A DNA stretch of 64,000 nt from Pseudorasbora parva (GCF_024679245.1 NC_090188.1:40045992-40109991), one strand, 5' to 3'; positions 46,884-59,799 are shown, numbered from the stretch's first letter. Notes: generated by a model from the sequence alone, not told the origin. Program-made: numbers and translations.

Positions 46884-47224
46884 AGAGTGAATGAGCTGAC
46901 ACAGCTTGGGTTTAGTCAAGAAGGAAAATAAACCTTTGCTGCCATCCTGTGGCTCATCACATGAATAACATCCACAGTGAGAGTCACTGTTAAATCTGCA
47001 CACTGTAAATGACTGAACTGAACCAAAGAGGTTTACATCTTAATGACCTTAGTTACATGCAAAGACACCGTGTTTGTTTACCAATCTAAGTTCTTATGTG
47101 AAGAGACTGTAACAGGAAGTGGCAATAGTTAGCTACTTTTCATGGAAAGTAATTTTTTTCTCACCTGGGAAGGGCTTGTTTAATTTTTAAAGAAGCTCTA
47201 TTTTTGGCAGCTGTAAAGGACGTA

Positions 47225-47400
47225 TTTAAAGGAGTAGTTCACTTCAAAAATAAAATTTCCTGATATTTTACTCACTCCCATCTCATCCAAGATGTCCATG
47301 TCTTTCTTTCTTTGGGCGAAAATAAAAAAAGTTTTTTTGAGGAAAACATTCCAGGATTTTTCTCCATGGACTTCAATGGCAACCAATGGCTGAACATGTA
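47225..47400. mobile_element. Miniature element fragment ('aaaggagtagttcac' type)
   Basis: Starts 'tttaaaggagtagttcactt' and includes 'ctcatccaagatgtccatg' and 'aacattccaggatttttctc', a dispersed sequence familiar from cyprinids. The right end is missing. Confidence 0.5.
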
Positions 47401-47587
47401 ACCCAGCCCTATTCCATCCCTAAACCAACCCATTTGTCTATTATATGATATAAAACACAGGATATAACAGGCAGATACGACTGCATGTGTAACAGAGGCC
47501 AGCTAGTAGTAGTTGCTGTGCGAGTAAACCTCACTCCTCTGACCTCAAGAGATGCTCTAGCGACTGACACTAGAGGTTGCAGCCTTT

Positions 47588-47652
47588 AGCCTCCTTGTTA
47601 GAGCGTCCGACTCTCATGCCGGCGGACCTGGGTTCGAGTCCCGGTCTGATCA
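47588..47652 (+). other. tRNA-like sequence (SINE head or tRNA pseudogene)
   Basis: An A-box-like 'tgttagagcg' at 47597-47606 and a perfect B-box 'ggttcgagtcc' at 47631-47641 are spaced as in a tRNA. The T-arm pairs (ctggg/cccgg) but the 5' and 3' acceptor halves do not, so it is not a normal tRNA gene. Confidence 0.5.
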
Positions 47653-47885
47653 GAAGGGGTTACCCATGCACACTTTACTCAAAAAATACAAATATTCCAA
47701 GTGTTGTGAGGCCAAATGATTGATTTGTGTAAAGAAAATCCCCAAACGCGATCAACGTCTCCATCAGCCGAAGATCATGCACACATTCAAGTTTCAAAAA
47801 TTGCTGCCTGAAGAAACATTAAATGTAAACGAAGATAAGAAAGTGGTTCATTGGCTTGATATCATGTTAAGTGCTATCAAATATA

Positions 47886-49500
47886 CAGTATTGTTCAAAA
47901 TAATAGCAGTACAATGTGACTAACCAGAATAATCAAGGTTTTTAGTATATTTTTTATTGCTACGTGGCAAACAAGTTACCAGTAGGTTCAGTAGATTCTC
48001 AGAAAACAAATGAGACCCAGCATTCATGATATGCACGCTCTTAAGGCTGTGCAATTGGGCAATTAGTTGAAAGGGGTGTGTTCAAAAAAATAGCAGTGTC
48101 TACCTTTGACTGTACAAACTCAAAACTATTTTGTACAAACATTTTTTTTTCTGGGATTTAGCAATCCTGTGAATCACTAAACTAATATTTAGTTGTATGA
48201 CCACAGTTTTTTAAAACTGCTTGACATCTGTGTGGCATGGAGTCAACCAACTTGTGGCACCTCTCAGCTGTTAGTCCCCTCCATGATTCTTTAACAACAT
48301 TCCACAATTCATTCACATTTCTTGGTTTTGCTTCAGAAACAGCATTTTTGATATCACCCCACAAGTTCTCAATTGGATTAAGGTCTGGAGATTGGGCTGG
48401 CCACTCCATAACATTAATTTTGTTGGTTTGGAACCAAGACTTTGCCCGTTTACTAGTGTGTTTTGGGTCATTGTCTTGTTGAAACAACCGTTTCAAGGGC
48501 ATGTCCTCTTCAGCATAGGGCAACATGACCTCTTCTAATATATTAACATATGCAAACTGGTATGCGATAAATAGGCCCAACACCATAGTAGGAGAAACTT
48601 GCCCATATCATGATGCTTGCACCTCCATGCTTCACTGTCTTCACTGTGTACTGTGGCTTGAATTCAGAGCTTGGGGGTCGTCTCACAAACTGCCTGTGGC
48701 CCTTGGACCCAAAAAGAACAATTTTACTCTCATCAGTCTACAAAATGTTCCTCCATTTCTCTTTAGGCCAGTTGATGTGTTCTTTGGCAAATTGTAACCT
48801 CTTCTGCACATGCCTTTTTTTTAACAGAGGGACTTTGCGGGGGATTCTTGAAAATAGATTAGCTTCACACAGACGTCTTCTAACTGTCACAGTACTTACA
48901 GGTAACTCCAGACTGTCTTTGATCATCCTGGAGGTGATCATTGGCTGAGCCTTTGCCATTCTGGTTATTCTTCTATCCATTTTGATGGTTGTCTTCCGTT
49001 TTCTTCCACGTCTCTCTGGTTTTGCTCTCCATTTTAAGGCATTGGAGATCATTTTAGCTGAACAGCCTATCATTTTTTGCACCTCTTTATAGGTTTTCCC
49101 CTCTCTAATCAACTTTTTAATCAAAGTACGCTGTTCTTCTGAACAATGTCTTGAACGACCCATTTTCCTCAGCTTTCAAATGCATGTTCAACAAGTGTTG
49201 GCTTCATCCTTAAATAGGGGCCACCTGATTCACACCTGTTTCTTCACAAAATTGATGACCTCAGTGATTGAATGCCACACTGCTATTTTTTTGAACACAC
49301 CCCTTTCGACTAATTCAACTAATTGCCCAATTGCACAGCCTTAAGAGCGTGCATATCATGAATGCTGGGTCTCATTTGTTTTCTGAGAATCTACTGAACC
49401 TACTGGTAACTTGTTTGCCACGTAGCAATAAAAAAATATACGAAAAACCTTGATTATTCTGGTTAGTCACATTGTACTGCTATTATTTTGAACAATACTG
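47886..49500 (-). mobile_element. Tc1 element (DD34E) with long inverted repeats
   Basis: Bounded by TA at 47884 and 49501. Terminal inverted repeats of roughly 214 and 224 bp, starting CAGTATTGTTCAAAATAATA, are nearly identical; the right one has a ~10-bp extra 'ctaattcaa'. The minus-strand transposase inside has two lesions. High similarity of the repeats suggests a fairly young copy. Confidence 0.9.
48182..49163 (-). pseudogene. Tc1 transposase with one nonsense and one frameshift lesion
   Basis: Starts [19 protein letters not shown] at 49163 with the expected N-terminal helix-turn-helix and a basic RRGRKRK linker. The frame stops at 48738-48740, where TAG takes the place where a Trp codon is usual before the first catalytic Asp (TDESKI). 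The same frame then runs through FGSKGHRQFVRR to about 48590, where a frameshift leads to the last 134 codons. Those carry FQQDNDPKHTS (second Asp) and NPIENLW (Glu), 34 residues apart, so DD34E. All three catalytic residues are present but the protein is interrupted. Confidence 0.88.
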
Positions 49501-49502
49501 TA

Positions 49503-52500
49503 TACATATAACATTTATCAATTAAAACAGTTTAATAAGAGAATAAAACAAATAAAAATAAAATGATAATAAATAGATCCCTATGTGACTGATTCTCTAA
49601 ATTCGGGTACCCCTATCTGAGATGGAAGAGATGGAGTAGGTTCGCAATGTCTCCTGAACCATTACAAGTCGGCCCAAAATGGGCTCCTGTAGGGGACGTG
49701 ACTCCTCTTTCTTGAGTCCACTTCTGTGCACTGTCTGCTAACGTTTTTACCTTTAGCACGTAACGGCGCTATTAGCGACTTCTTATACCATTAACCCTTA
49801 GTATAATTATGCCACACTCCTCACAAGCGGAATGAAGTGAAGCACACTGCTCTCCTTTTCCAATCTCTTCCCGTCAGACAGCTCTAACCAAAAATACCAA
49901 ACTATCGTGTAATGATGCAATAATTGAAAGTTGTGTGGATGTTACAGTTCAGAAGTTCACTTTTATTACTTCTTAAAACTAAAACTAATGCCATAGCTGA
50001 TCGCTGTGAATACAGAGACAATGGTAACTTTAGCCACATTAGCCGTCAGCGTCCTAACAAGCACACTCACAAAGGCCATTTGCGTACATTTACAAAATAT
50101 AATGTGTGGTACTTCCATGTTCTGAATATGAAGTTGGACAAACAGAAGCAACTTGTTTGCAATCCTGAGTTTTACTGACCATCATTTGTAAAGCAGCCCA
50201 ATGTACAATGATTTACATGTTCTGAAATCCTTCAGTAAGTGTGATGGAAGAACCTAAATAGAACCAAAAAATTACATTATTGGTCTGTCCGTTAAAGGTC
50301 CCGCAAATGTTATGGGAATGTAATGTTGAGATCACTGCACTGGACAAGATATAGATCAGTGCAGTCCCGAATGAAACGTCCCTGTCTGACTAACAGGGAA
50401 CCGTATGGGAATGTTCTGTTAAGTCCCAAAATTACCTCTTTGTAACGTTGCTCTGATCATAGAATAAGCAAAATGGATAGCCCCCTAAAGTCACATCAGG
50501 AATTTTGAACTGCAGCTCTTTCACAACCAAAAGAGGACGTTAAAGGTTTGGGATTTTCACCACCTTTAGAGAACTTAAGGGAATGTTGTGCAAGGTTGCG
50601 AGAACATCCCCTCCTACTTGGGTATTACAGTATACAACATAAATAAAAGAGTGCAGATACAGTAAAATACAACAATGAGCTTTTTTTGGGGGGGGGGGGG
50701 GTCATTACACTATGATAAAATGACCATACAGTAGATGAAAAGAACAGAAAAAAAGTTTAATACCAAAGAACTGAATATGAACTATGCACCTCAATACAGT
50801 ATACCATCAATTACGGAAAAATAAATAAGTCCACTCTAAAAATAATCCTTTCTTAATTGCTTTACAAATGGTACAATACACAAATGTGTTAAAATTGGCA
50901 ACAATGACAACTACAAACCTAATATATTCTGTCAATTTATTCACGTTTAAATCGAACTTTTATTTTGACGTGTTGCCGTGACTTGAGTCTGTGTGTTTAT
51001 GATATGACACATTCACACAAAGACGCAAAACATGGAAAAGTAGCCTAATATTTATATTATATTTGATATACACAGACACTCGAATATTCGGCTACAGTCT
51101 GGAGCCCTGCGTGACGCGACTGAACACAGGACCGAATATAGTCTACTTGTGAGTCGATGCTATAGATACTATCGTCACATTTTTAACATTTCAGTATGTA
51201 CTTGGTACCGAAGTACCAGTACTTGTGAAATCCCTACATACAATTCATTTTCGTAAGGGGATCATGGTCTCACATGCCTACCTAATCTAACACGAGTCAG
51301 TACATTGCATCGGATTCTGAGGTAAAACTTTTGTAGTCTTAACGTCATGTAATCTTAAGAATTGTTGCCGCGAAGAAGAAAACAAACTATAATTATGCTA
51401 ATTAAAATGATTATTCATGAAAATATATGAACTTATCTTAAAACATCTGCAACCAGTGGCTTTGCCTTTTGCATTGTCCTTTCAAAATGACAGTTTGGGA
51501 GCGAATTTAAACGAATCAAGGCGGGAAGCACGTGAAACAACCAAGCGCTGGGTAGAATCAACCAAGCATTGCGACCCAGCAGGTTTAACCCAACAACTGG
51601 AAATTTGAAACTACCCAGTGGTTTTTAAAATGTGATCAAATAAACCAACAAACATTACCCAAGTCTTAACCCAGCATTTTGGGTTAAAAAATAACCCAGC
51701 ATTATTTAGTGTCTCCCACTGTCAAATTTTTATTTACAATCAGTTTTTTTATCTTCTGACTAAATACTTTTTCTACCTCTCTCAGTTCTGAAATACACCA
51801 TCAGGTAAAAACGGGCTACAAATACATTTGACAATCAGGATGTTGAAGGTGTCCATCTGCAGTTTAGATTTACTAATCTGAAGAACTGTGGACTGTAATT
51901 ATACTGTATGTGTTAGTAGTATAAAAACTTTTCTCCTGAGATCCTGAGATTCTGATTGGTGTGCCTTTAGTTTTACTCATTGATAAATGTGTGCTTTATG
52001 ACTTCACATGTGTTAATTATTTTATGTGTTTGTGTTTTATGAATGAGGACATGGTTAACCCTGTGCAAAATGAGCGCATTGTGGAGTTCTGCGGAAAACA
52101 TTGAGAAAATTGGAAAGTGTGTAAAAAGAGTTAAAAGTTTTGAGAACTGAATAAATGGTTTGGGAAATTGTGCCAACTAAATCAGTTATGTAAGCAAAAT
52201 TTAATTCCACAAACTTAAAACCAATAAAATATCAGCATCTAATGATGCTATAATTTTACGTTATGTGGACATCAAGCTAATGATGTTTAGCAGACGTTGG
52301 TTTTATTTGGTCATTTAAAACCCTAACTTAAAAACCTCGCCATAGCCAAATTTAACCAAACTGGGGTCCGGGGGCCACCGGGAGCAGCACAGGAGTGACG
52401 GGGCATCCACGGAAAAGACTTGAGAAAAACTGTAATATTAATAATAATAATAATCTAGATTAAAATAAATGAGTAAAGCAATAAATTAGATATAACTAAA

Positions 52501-52520
52501 CACAAAAATAAATAATGGAT
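49503..52520. other. Mixed low-copy DNA and minor repeats, no gene
   Basis: No transposase or cellular exon seen. 51540-51715 has repeated 'aacccagcattttgggtta' motifs like a known type of fish miniature element. 50685-50701 is a G tract. The frames at 49924-50178 and 51417-51608 have no recognisable motif. Confidence 0.4.
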
Positions 52521-53565
52521 TTCTCACCTAAAGGATTTCTCATTAATGCAATTATCTAATCAACCAATCACATGGCAGTTGCTTGTATTTATGGGTGTGG
52601 TCCTGGTCAAGACAATCTCCTGAACTCCAAACTGAATGTCAGAATGGGAAAGAAAGGTGATTTAAGAAGTTTTGAACGTGGCATGGTTGTTAGTGCCAGA
52701 TGGGCCGGTCTGAGTATTTCACAATCTGCTCTGGGATTTTCACGCACAACCATTTCTAGGGTTTACAGAGTGGTGTGAAAAGAGAAAAACATCCAGTATG
52801 CGGCAGTCCTGTGGGTGAAAATGGCTTGTTGATGCTAGAGGTCAGAGGAGAATGGGCCGAGTGATTCAAGCTGATAGAAGAGCAACTTTGACTGAAATAA
52901 CCACTCGCTACAACCGAGGTATGCAGCAACGCATTTGTGAAGCCACAGCACGCACAACCTTGATTTCTGTTGAGACATTCAGATGGTAGAGTCAGAATTT
53001 GGCGTAAACAGAATAAGAACATGGATCCATCATGCATTGTTACCACTGTGCAGGCTGGTGGTGGTGGTGTAATGGTGTGGGGGATATTTTCTTGGCACAC
53101 TTTAGGCTCCTTAGTGCCGTTTGGGCATCGTTTAAATGCCACGGCCTACCTGAGCATTGTTTCTGAGCATGTCCATCCCTTTATGACCACCATATACCCA
53201 TCTTCTGATGGCTACTTCCAGCAGGATAATGCACCATGTCACAAAGCTCGAATCATTTCAAATTGGTTTCTTGAACATGACAATGAGTTGACTGTACTAA
53301 AATGGCCCGCACAGTCTTCAGATCTCAACCCAATAGAGCATCTTTGGGATGTTGTGGAACGGGAGCTTCGTGCCCTGGATGTTCATCCCACAAATCTCTA
53401 TCAACTGCAAGATGCTATCCTATCAATATGGGCCAACATTTCTAAAGAATGCTTTCAGCACCTTGATGAATCAATGCCACGTAGAATTAAGGCAGTTCTG
53501 AAGGAGAAAGGGGGTCAAACACAGTATTAGTATGGTGCTCCTAATAATCCTTTAGATAAATGTAT
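52521..53565 (+). pseudogene. Tc1-like element (DD36E type) with internal deletion
   Basis: Inverted ends 'ctcacctaaaggattt' and 'aatcctttagataaatg'. The plus-strand transposase starts MGKKGDLRSFERGMVVSARW at 52644 and stops early after a shift (52776). 52970-53530 holds the catalytic part with VMVWGIFSWHTLGSLVPF, FQQDNAPCH (second Asp) and SDLNPIEHLWDV (Glu); 36 residues lie between Asp and Glu. Compared with 15058-15828, roughly 0.2 kb with the first Asp is missing at about 52960-52970. Non-functional. Confidence 0.85.
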
Positions 53566-53684
53566 ATTAGTTAAAAATCTAAAAAATATATTACAGTTGA
53601 TTAATATAAAAAAGATTCATATAAATAAATTACATTTTGATTAATATTAAATAATACATACGAATATATTAATACTGTTACTGG

Positions 53685-54045
53685 TGTGTCGATGCCAAGA
53701 CGAAAAGTTCAAGACTGCCAAAACACAAAAGAGACTTTATTCACAATAAGCTGGTTTTACAATGAACATCTAACACATTACCTTCACATAGACAATAACG
53801 GTGGGTATAACGGTGATAACATTAAGACCGAACCAAGACAGAGTGAACACGAGGGAACTAAATACACACATTGATCACTGACTAACGAGGGGGAACAGGT
53901 GACACAGATGACAAGGCACAGCTGACATAACTTAACAAACTGAACTGAGGCGGGAAAACTGGAACAAAGGAACATGTGACTAAAACTGAAACCAGGAAGT
54001 ACATGGGGAAAACACAACAGACAAAGACCAGACAAGTGACAAATA
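53685..54045 (-). mobile_element. LTR-like fragment
   Basis: Read on the minus strand it contains AATAAA (about 53739) and ends '…ttggcatcgacaca', like an LTR 3' end. Related purine-rich sequence recurs at 11.5 kb. No coding sequence. Confidence 0.35.
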
Positions 54046-54216
54046 CAACGAGTAGAATAATATATGATATAACTGAAACTAATTGTAGATAGATACTATA
54101 AAAAATTTTAGGTGTATAAATTGGTTGTTTATAAAAGACAGTTGCCTTAAAAAATTTAAGATGGGGTTCCCTCATACAGGGATGATTATATTTGGGGATC
54201 CGTGGCATCTTGGGGA

Positions 54217-55051
54217 CAGTTGTTCAAAAGGAAATCACAAAATCCAATCTTGGTTTCGATCTGGATCAAATCATCAGTTTGTGTTGTTCAAAACTTTAGT
54301 AAGATTAGGACACCTTTGATAAAAACATTTTAAAAATATGGATTATCCTGATCCTAACAGAAGGGTGGATTTCAGGAACAAAAATGTAATAAAACTTTAT
54401 TACTTCTAAAAAATAACAAAAAAACATTTTTTTTTTAATGTAATACACACACACACGTGTTTTATTTTGCTCTTGATTAGTTTAACTGTTACAGTAATGA
54501 ATTAGAAGTAATAGACATTATAGGCTACATATTAAGCCTTTTGGCAACCTACTGTAAAGTAAAAAAGATTTTCGCACCATAAAATAATCCACAAACAGCT
54601 GTAAATATCAAACATTATATTAAATTTAAAGTGTTTTATCACTGTTTGTAAAAAAAAAAAAAAAAAAAAAAAACTACAGTACATTAGCACAATATGTAAA
54701 TTGAGTACATAACAGCAAGGCCTCCTCTGCTGGTCTAATCACCATCAGAATCACTGACTTAAATTTGAGATATTTTTTTAATGTTCTTAATTTCAAACCT
54801 TTTCTCTTGGTTGCGCTGCTTCCAGTAGTATTTGTTTATATCAGAGCTTTTATCCAAAATATCCACACACACAAAAAAAATCTTCTTTCTCTACTCTGTA
54901 GAGCACTAGTAATACAGATTTGGTAATCTGAAAAAGTGTGTATCTGGATCAAATCCAGTTTAGCTTTGAAAAACCGGCATTAAAATAATATGGATTAGCT
55001 GATTTCCAAAATCCAGATCATTCTGATCCAGAGAAACTTTTTTAACAACTG
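54217..55051. mobile_element. Miniature inverted-repeat element
   Basis: Left 'cagttgttcaaaaggaaatc' and right 'tttttaacaactg' with inverted 'gatctggatc' and 'atccagatc' motifs inside. A short A tract lies at 54650-54672. Non-coding. Confidence 0.5.
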
Positions 55052-55611
55052 GCCATAGAAGATTGAAAACCCCTGACCTACAATACGTGAGTAATACAGC
55101 TGTATTAACACTTACTCTAACCCTGTTCATGACTTTCAGAAACAAAATTACTAACAATTACTTCTTATTTTGTTAAGGCCTAGAATCTGTACCATTTGTC
55201 CTGCTTTCATGTCTAATATTTCCCTATAGCAGGTTAAAAAGAGCAGTCCTATAGATGTGTAGGGAAGTGAAACGGCCAATAGATGGCGCCTGAGAACTCT
55301 TTCAAGCCAAACTCAGATATCTGTATCAAAAGATCTGTAATAGATTCCTTACATTGAAGTATAAGATCACGTGTGTTTGTCATCTTGTAACACACACAAT
55401 CACATTCAAATAAATGAAGAACAGCTCATTCTTAAATGATTTTTTTTATAAACATATACAGTTGGTTGGCTGTTACAGACACTGACCCAGGCTCAACGAT
55501 GAGATGACATAGATTTAGATTTTGACATTCTGAGGGCCACAACGTTTGCACTGACAAATGATCAGAGATGCGATTTGCAACAGCACAATGTTTGAACTCA
55601 GAATTGATGAT

Positions 55612-56144
55612 TTAAAGGGGTCCTATACTGCCCCTTTCTACAAGATGTAAAATAAGTCTCAGATGTCCTCAGAGAATGTATGTGACGTTGTAGCTAAAAA
55701 TAACCCACATATTATAATTGTCACTTTTTGAGGCTGAGCAAAAACAATTTTTGTGTGTGTCCCTTTAAATGCAAATGAGCTGCTGCTCCTGCCCAGGAAA
55801 AGGGCGGAGCTTCAAGAGCTTATGTTAGCAGCTCCGATTACGCAGACACACACTGGGATTCGATTCCAGTTTTTTTTTTAGAGTCGACAGTAGGAGTCAT
55901 CAGGAGTTGGAGTCTACTCCAAAAAAACCTGGAATCAAACGTCTCAGTGTGTGTCTGCGTGAGGTAATCGGAGCTGCTAACATGAGCTTTTGAAGCTCCG
56001 GCCTTTTCTTGAAAGAGGGCGGCAAGCTGCAGCTCATTTGCATTTAAAGGGACACACTTTTTTTTTTTTTTTTTTTTTGCTCATCCTCAAAAAGTGACAA
56101 TTATATGTGGGTATTTTTATCTTAAAATTTCACATTCCGTTTAA
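55612..56144. mobile_element. Foldback element bounded by TTAA
   Basis: TTAA at both ends. Arms 55715-55870 and 55930-56110 are inverted copies ('tcactttttgaggctgagca', 'ctttaaatgcaaatgagctg', 'gcagacacacactgggattc' and their complements). It would form a long hairpin. No coding sequence. Confidence 0.75.
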
Positions 56145-57175
56145 TAGTGTTGTAGTACTCGAGACCGGTCTTAGGACAATTTTTTGAAGGTCTTGGTCTT
56201 GTCTCGGTCTCGACCGCATTTGAACTCGGTCTTGTCTTGGTCTCGGACTAAGAGGACTCTGGATTTTATCTCAAGACGACAACTGTAAGGATATCACTAA
56301 ATTGATTTGATGTAAAACGTTCTGCTTAAAATGCAATCAATAACTTCTTTGTAATGTGATTTATTTTGTTACTGTGCTGCCGGATTCAAAAGCAATGCAG
56401 CATTGTTTCAAAAATGCACAAAAATGTAATATAAATGGCCAAAGATTTCTGAGATTTGTAGTTTTTTTAATATAACAGAATATAATTAAGCAATATCACG
56501 AGAGCAAGAGAGCTGTTTTCATAAGCGTGATTGCAAATGATACTGATTCATATAGACGTTCAATAAACAAGAAGTTAATATTAAATGACAAATTTTAAAC
56601 TGTCTTTGCAACGTTTCGTTATTAAATTAATCAGCTGCTTTGAACTAATCGGTTGAATAAATAATTCTGTGAATGTTAAATTATGTTAATGTTTTGATGT
56701 TAAATTAATCTGAATTTTATTTATGAAGGTGTAATTGTACCAATTCAGATGCAACTTCTGTGCCATTAATTTTATAGTCAGTGGTTTGACTGGTATCAGC
56801 ACTATAGTGTCGTTCTATTCTAATGACATTTATTAATTAAATAATAATGGATCTTTGAGATGAATTTAAGAAGTGCTGGTCTGGTCTTGGTCTTGTCTTG
56901 GTCTTGGCACACGCTGGTCTTGGTCTGGTCTTGGTCTTGTCTTGGTCTCGGCACACACTGGTCTTGGTCTTGTCTCGGTCTCGACCGCAGTTGAACTCGG
57001 TCTTGTCTTAGTCTCGGCACACGCTGGTCTTTGTCTGGTCTTGGTCTTGTCTCGGTCTCGACCGCAGTTGAACTCAGTCTTGTCTTAGTCTCGGCACACG
57101 CTGGTCTTGGTCTGGTCTTGGTCTCGGCACACGCTGGTCTTGGTCTTGGCACACGCTGGTCTTGGTCCAAATTAG
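56145..57175. repeat. 'ggtcttggtctcg' element with tandem array
   Basis: Starts 'agtgttgtagtactcgagac'. The first 130 bp and 56880-57175 are dense 'ggtcttggtct', 'gtctcggcacacgctggtct' and 'ctcgaccgcagttgaactc' repeats, in units of about 20-60 bp. Between them is AT-rich spacer. Related to 42362-42490. Confidence 0.65.
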
Positions 57176-57907
57176 TCCAATTTACCAATGACTTGAGTGT
57201 CGCTGTTGCTGCCTAGCTGTTGCCAGTACATAATTTTACAGAGTCACGAAAAACAGCCATGGTCGAATTTAATTTCTGAATTAAATTAACAAGATTTAAT
57301 TCTGGTAAGGTATTCTTTAATTAATTAATCTTATTATAATGATCGGTTGATAGTGCTCAATGTCTTAAAACGTGCTTGGACAGGATATAATACATAAAAA
57401 TACATACAATAATTAAACTTTTTGATGTGTTTATTGTTGATATGATGTTTTTTGTGATTTATGGTTAGTTTAATGATTGTGAACACAAGGTTAACCATGG
57501 AAAACGTCTCAGGTTACATATGTTCCCTGATAGGGAACGCGACGCTGCGTCAAACGCTACGGGAACGCCTCTGCGTGATTGAGTCATGAAGCACTCGTGA
57601 AATCAGTCCAATGGTGTTGCGAGATGTCAAGGCGGTTGACGTCACTGACCAGAAAACTATAAAGCATCCCTGAACCAAACAGTGTCAGCTTCTGATAGGT
57701 CGAACAAGTCAGTCACAGGCCTGATGGGAGTATGGCAAAACGACGCAGCGTCTCGTTCCCTCTCAGGGAACCATGGTTACACACGTAACCTGAGACGTTC
57801 CCTTTCAAGGGAACTCGCGCTGGGTCGAAACGCTGCAGGGACTAAATACCCACATCGCCATAATCCTCAAGTGCCTGTATATGTGAAATGTGAAATCGGC
57901 ACGCGCA

Positions 57908-58600
57908 CTATGCTACAAGCACCCGAGAACCTGGAGAAGAGACCACGTCCAAGTTATAAAATCTTATAAAGGTGTGGGGAGAGGGCAACCCTGCTGCATC
58001 ACATACCTTGTGAATAGAAACTCCTGATAAGAGAGCCATAGAAGCAGCCATACTCCTAGTTGAGTGGGCCCGGATCTTTAGTGGTGAAGGTTGACCGGCC
58101 GACTCATATGCTAGTGACATTGCCTCGACTATCCACTTGCTTAGGGTCTGCTTAGATGCAGGCTTTCTCCTACTCGGGGACCTGAAACAAACAAATAGCT
58201 GATCAGACTTACGCCACAGGGCATCTCTGTGGACGTAAGCATCTACTGCCCTCACTGGACAGAGCAGATTTAATTTCTCCTGATCTGGGTTCTGAAAGGG
58301 AGTCAGAGAGAAGGCCTGCAGCATTATAGGCCCTGCCACATTAGTGGGAACTTTAGGGACATATCCTTCTTTTGGAAGCAAGAAAGCTTTCGCCATACCC
58401 GGTGCGAACTCAAGAAACGAGGGAGCAACAGACAACGCTTGTAAATCTCCAACTCTTTTAAGAGAATAAATAGCCAGAAGAAATAACGTCTTTACCATAA
58501 GGAACTTTTCTGCCACCTCCTCAATAGGTTCAAAGGGGGCCAGAATCAGGCCTTCTAATATTATGGCCAGGTCCCAAGTCGGCACCCTTGAACGTGCCAC
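57908..58600 (-). pseudogene. DIRS tyrosine recombinase, catalytic half
   Basis: 230 open codons. Conserved residues are in place: R49 in SLKRVGDLQAL, the H-x-x-R box H179 and R182 in RAHSTRSMAAS, and the likely nucleophile Y215 in TFIRFYNLDV. In DIRS elements this enzyme inserts a circular cDNA without target duplication. The N-terminal part lies at 59800-59990, separated by a 1.2-kb stretch holding two other repeats. About 55 residues between the halves are absent, so the gene is broken although this half is intact. Confidence 0.88.
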
Positions 58601-58609
58601 AGGTCTTAT

Positions 58610-58745
58610 GGTAAATGGTAAATGGACTGCATTTATATAGCGCTTTTAACAGACCCTATGGCCATCCAAAGTGCTTTACAATTTGCCAAGAGGGTTTATC
58701 TTCACTGATGCACCATCGAGATGAATGTGATAGACCGATATGGCT
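58610..58745. repeat. Dispersed teleost repeat ('ggtaaatggactgcattta')
   Basis: Contains 'atggactgcatttatatagc' and 'catccaaagtgctttacaa', a sequence often dispersed in fish genomes. It is inserted in the recombinase gene. Class not known. Confidence 0.5.
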
Positions 58746-58758
58746 GACACGTATTACT

Positions 58759-59796
58759 TTAAATGGTCATTAAACCCCAAAACACTTTTTTTTAGATGTA
58801 AACAGATATGTATAGGCTGCACATCATTGAAAACACTAAATTCATATGTGAAAATAGTTTTTTTTTTGCATTTTTCAGAGCGATTTCTGTCTTCCGGTTT
58901 GAAAAGCTTAGTCGGAGCAACGTCACAAATGCTGACGTCAGCGTGTGCTTTTCGGCCCTAAGTATGGGCTGCTGGGGACATGCTGACGTCTACCGCTCCG
59001 AGCGATTCTCGATATATATTCATAACATAAAGCTCATTCAGTCCAATCACTGCACTGTAGTATGCATACAAGATAATTTAGTTAATATGCATGAGACAGT
59101 CACTTCTACCAGGCTCGTCTTCCATCATTATTGTAGAGACATGGTGGGGAAGTTTTGGAAGCAGCGTGCGTAAATGTCAACGAGGAAAGCTAGGTGTTAT
59201 GCTGATACGAAGTAACGTAAGGGCGCCGAGCGAGCTGTAAGCGGGCGCCGAGCGAGCTGTAAGCGGGCGTCGTCTGTGGAAGCCTTTGCTACAAAGGCTC
59301 GGTAAAGTAAAATTAACTTGAGGAATCGCACGCCGAACCTGCAAGCGTTGACTATCTAATTTATGTCAGGAGTGCAAAATAACCAATCTGTAGGCTAATG
59401 AACAATATTTTTGATGAAATATCAACAAGAATCAAAAGCCACGTCCTCTCCGTTTTATTTGTTTGTTCGGGCTCTTAGTGAAAACCTCAAGAGCTGAATG
59501 ATTTGCGATTTCTGCTGCACGCCACTCATAGCTCTCTCATTCGCTGTACTCATCCCTCATTTAATTTCATGCCAATGTGAACAAAGAACATGTCTCAGAA
59601 CTGCTGTAACTGCTGCTGTTGGTATCGCTAATCTTAATGCACCCAATGACACTCCCCTATTTATGCAAACCATTCCCTTTTTCCACACAATACCATCCCA
59701 CCTTTTCACAGTCGACCACTCCCCTTTTAAGAAGCCTTTTCAAATCGAAGGTGTGAAAAAACACTGCTGCAGCAGGGGGGTTTCATGACCCTTTAA
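58759..59796. mobile_element. 1.04-kb TTAA element in the DIRS recombinase
   Basis: TTAA at both ends; inverted termini TTAAATGGTCATTAAACCCC and GGGGTTTCATGACCCTTTAA. It contains a 2.5-fold repeat of 'gggcgccgagcgagctgtaa' near 59221-59270. The frames inside do not resemble a transposase. TTAA duplication is typical of piggyBac and Kolobok groups. Confidence 0.75.
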
Positions 59797-59799
59797 GGT

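Noticed and set aside
47588..47652. Functional tRNA gene
   Set aside because: Acceptor-stem halves do not pair and the anticodon arm has mismatches.
57682..57969. 95-codon plus-strand frame near the DIRS terminus
   Set aside because: Lies across the inverted terminal sequence and antisense to the recombinase end; no motif.
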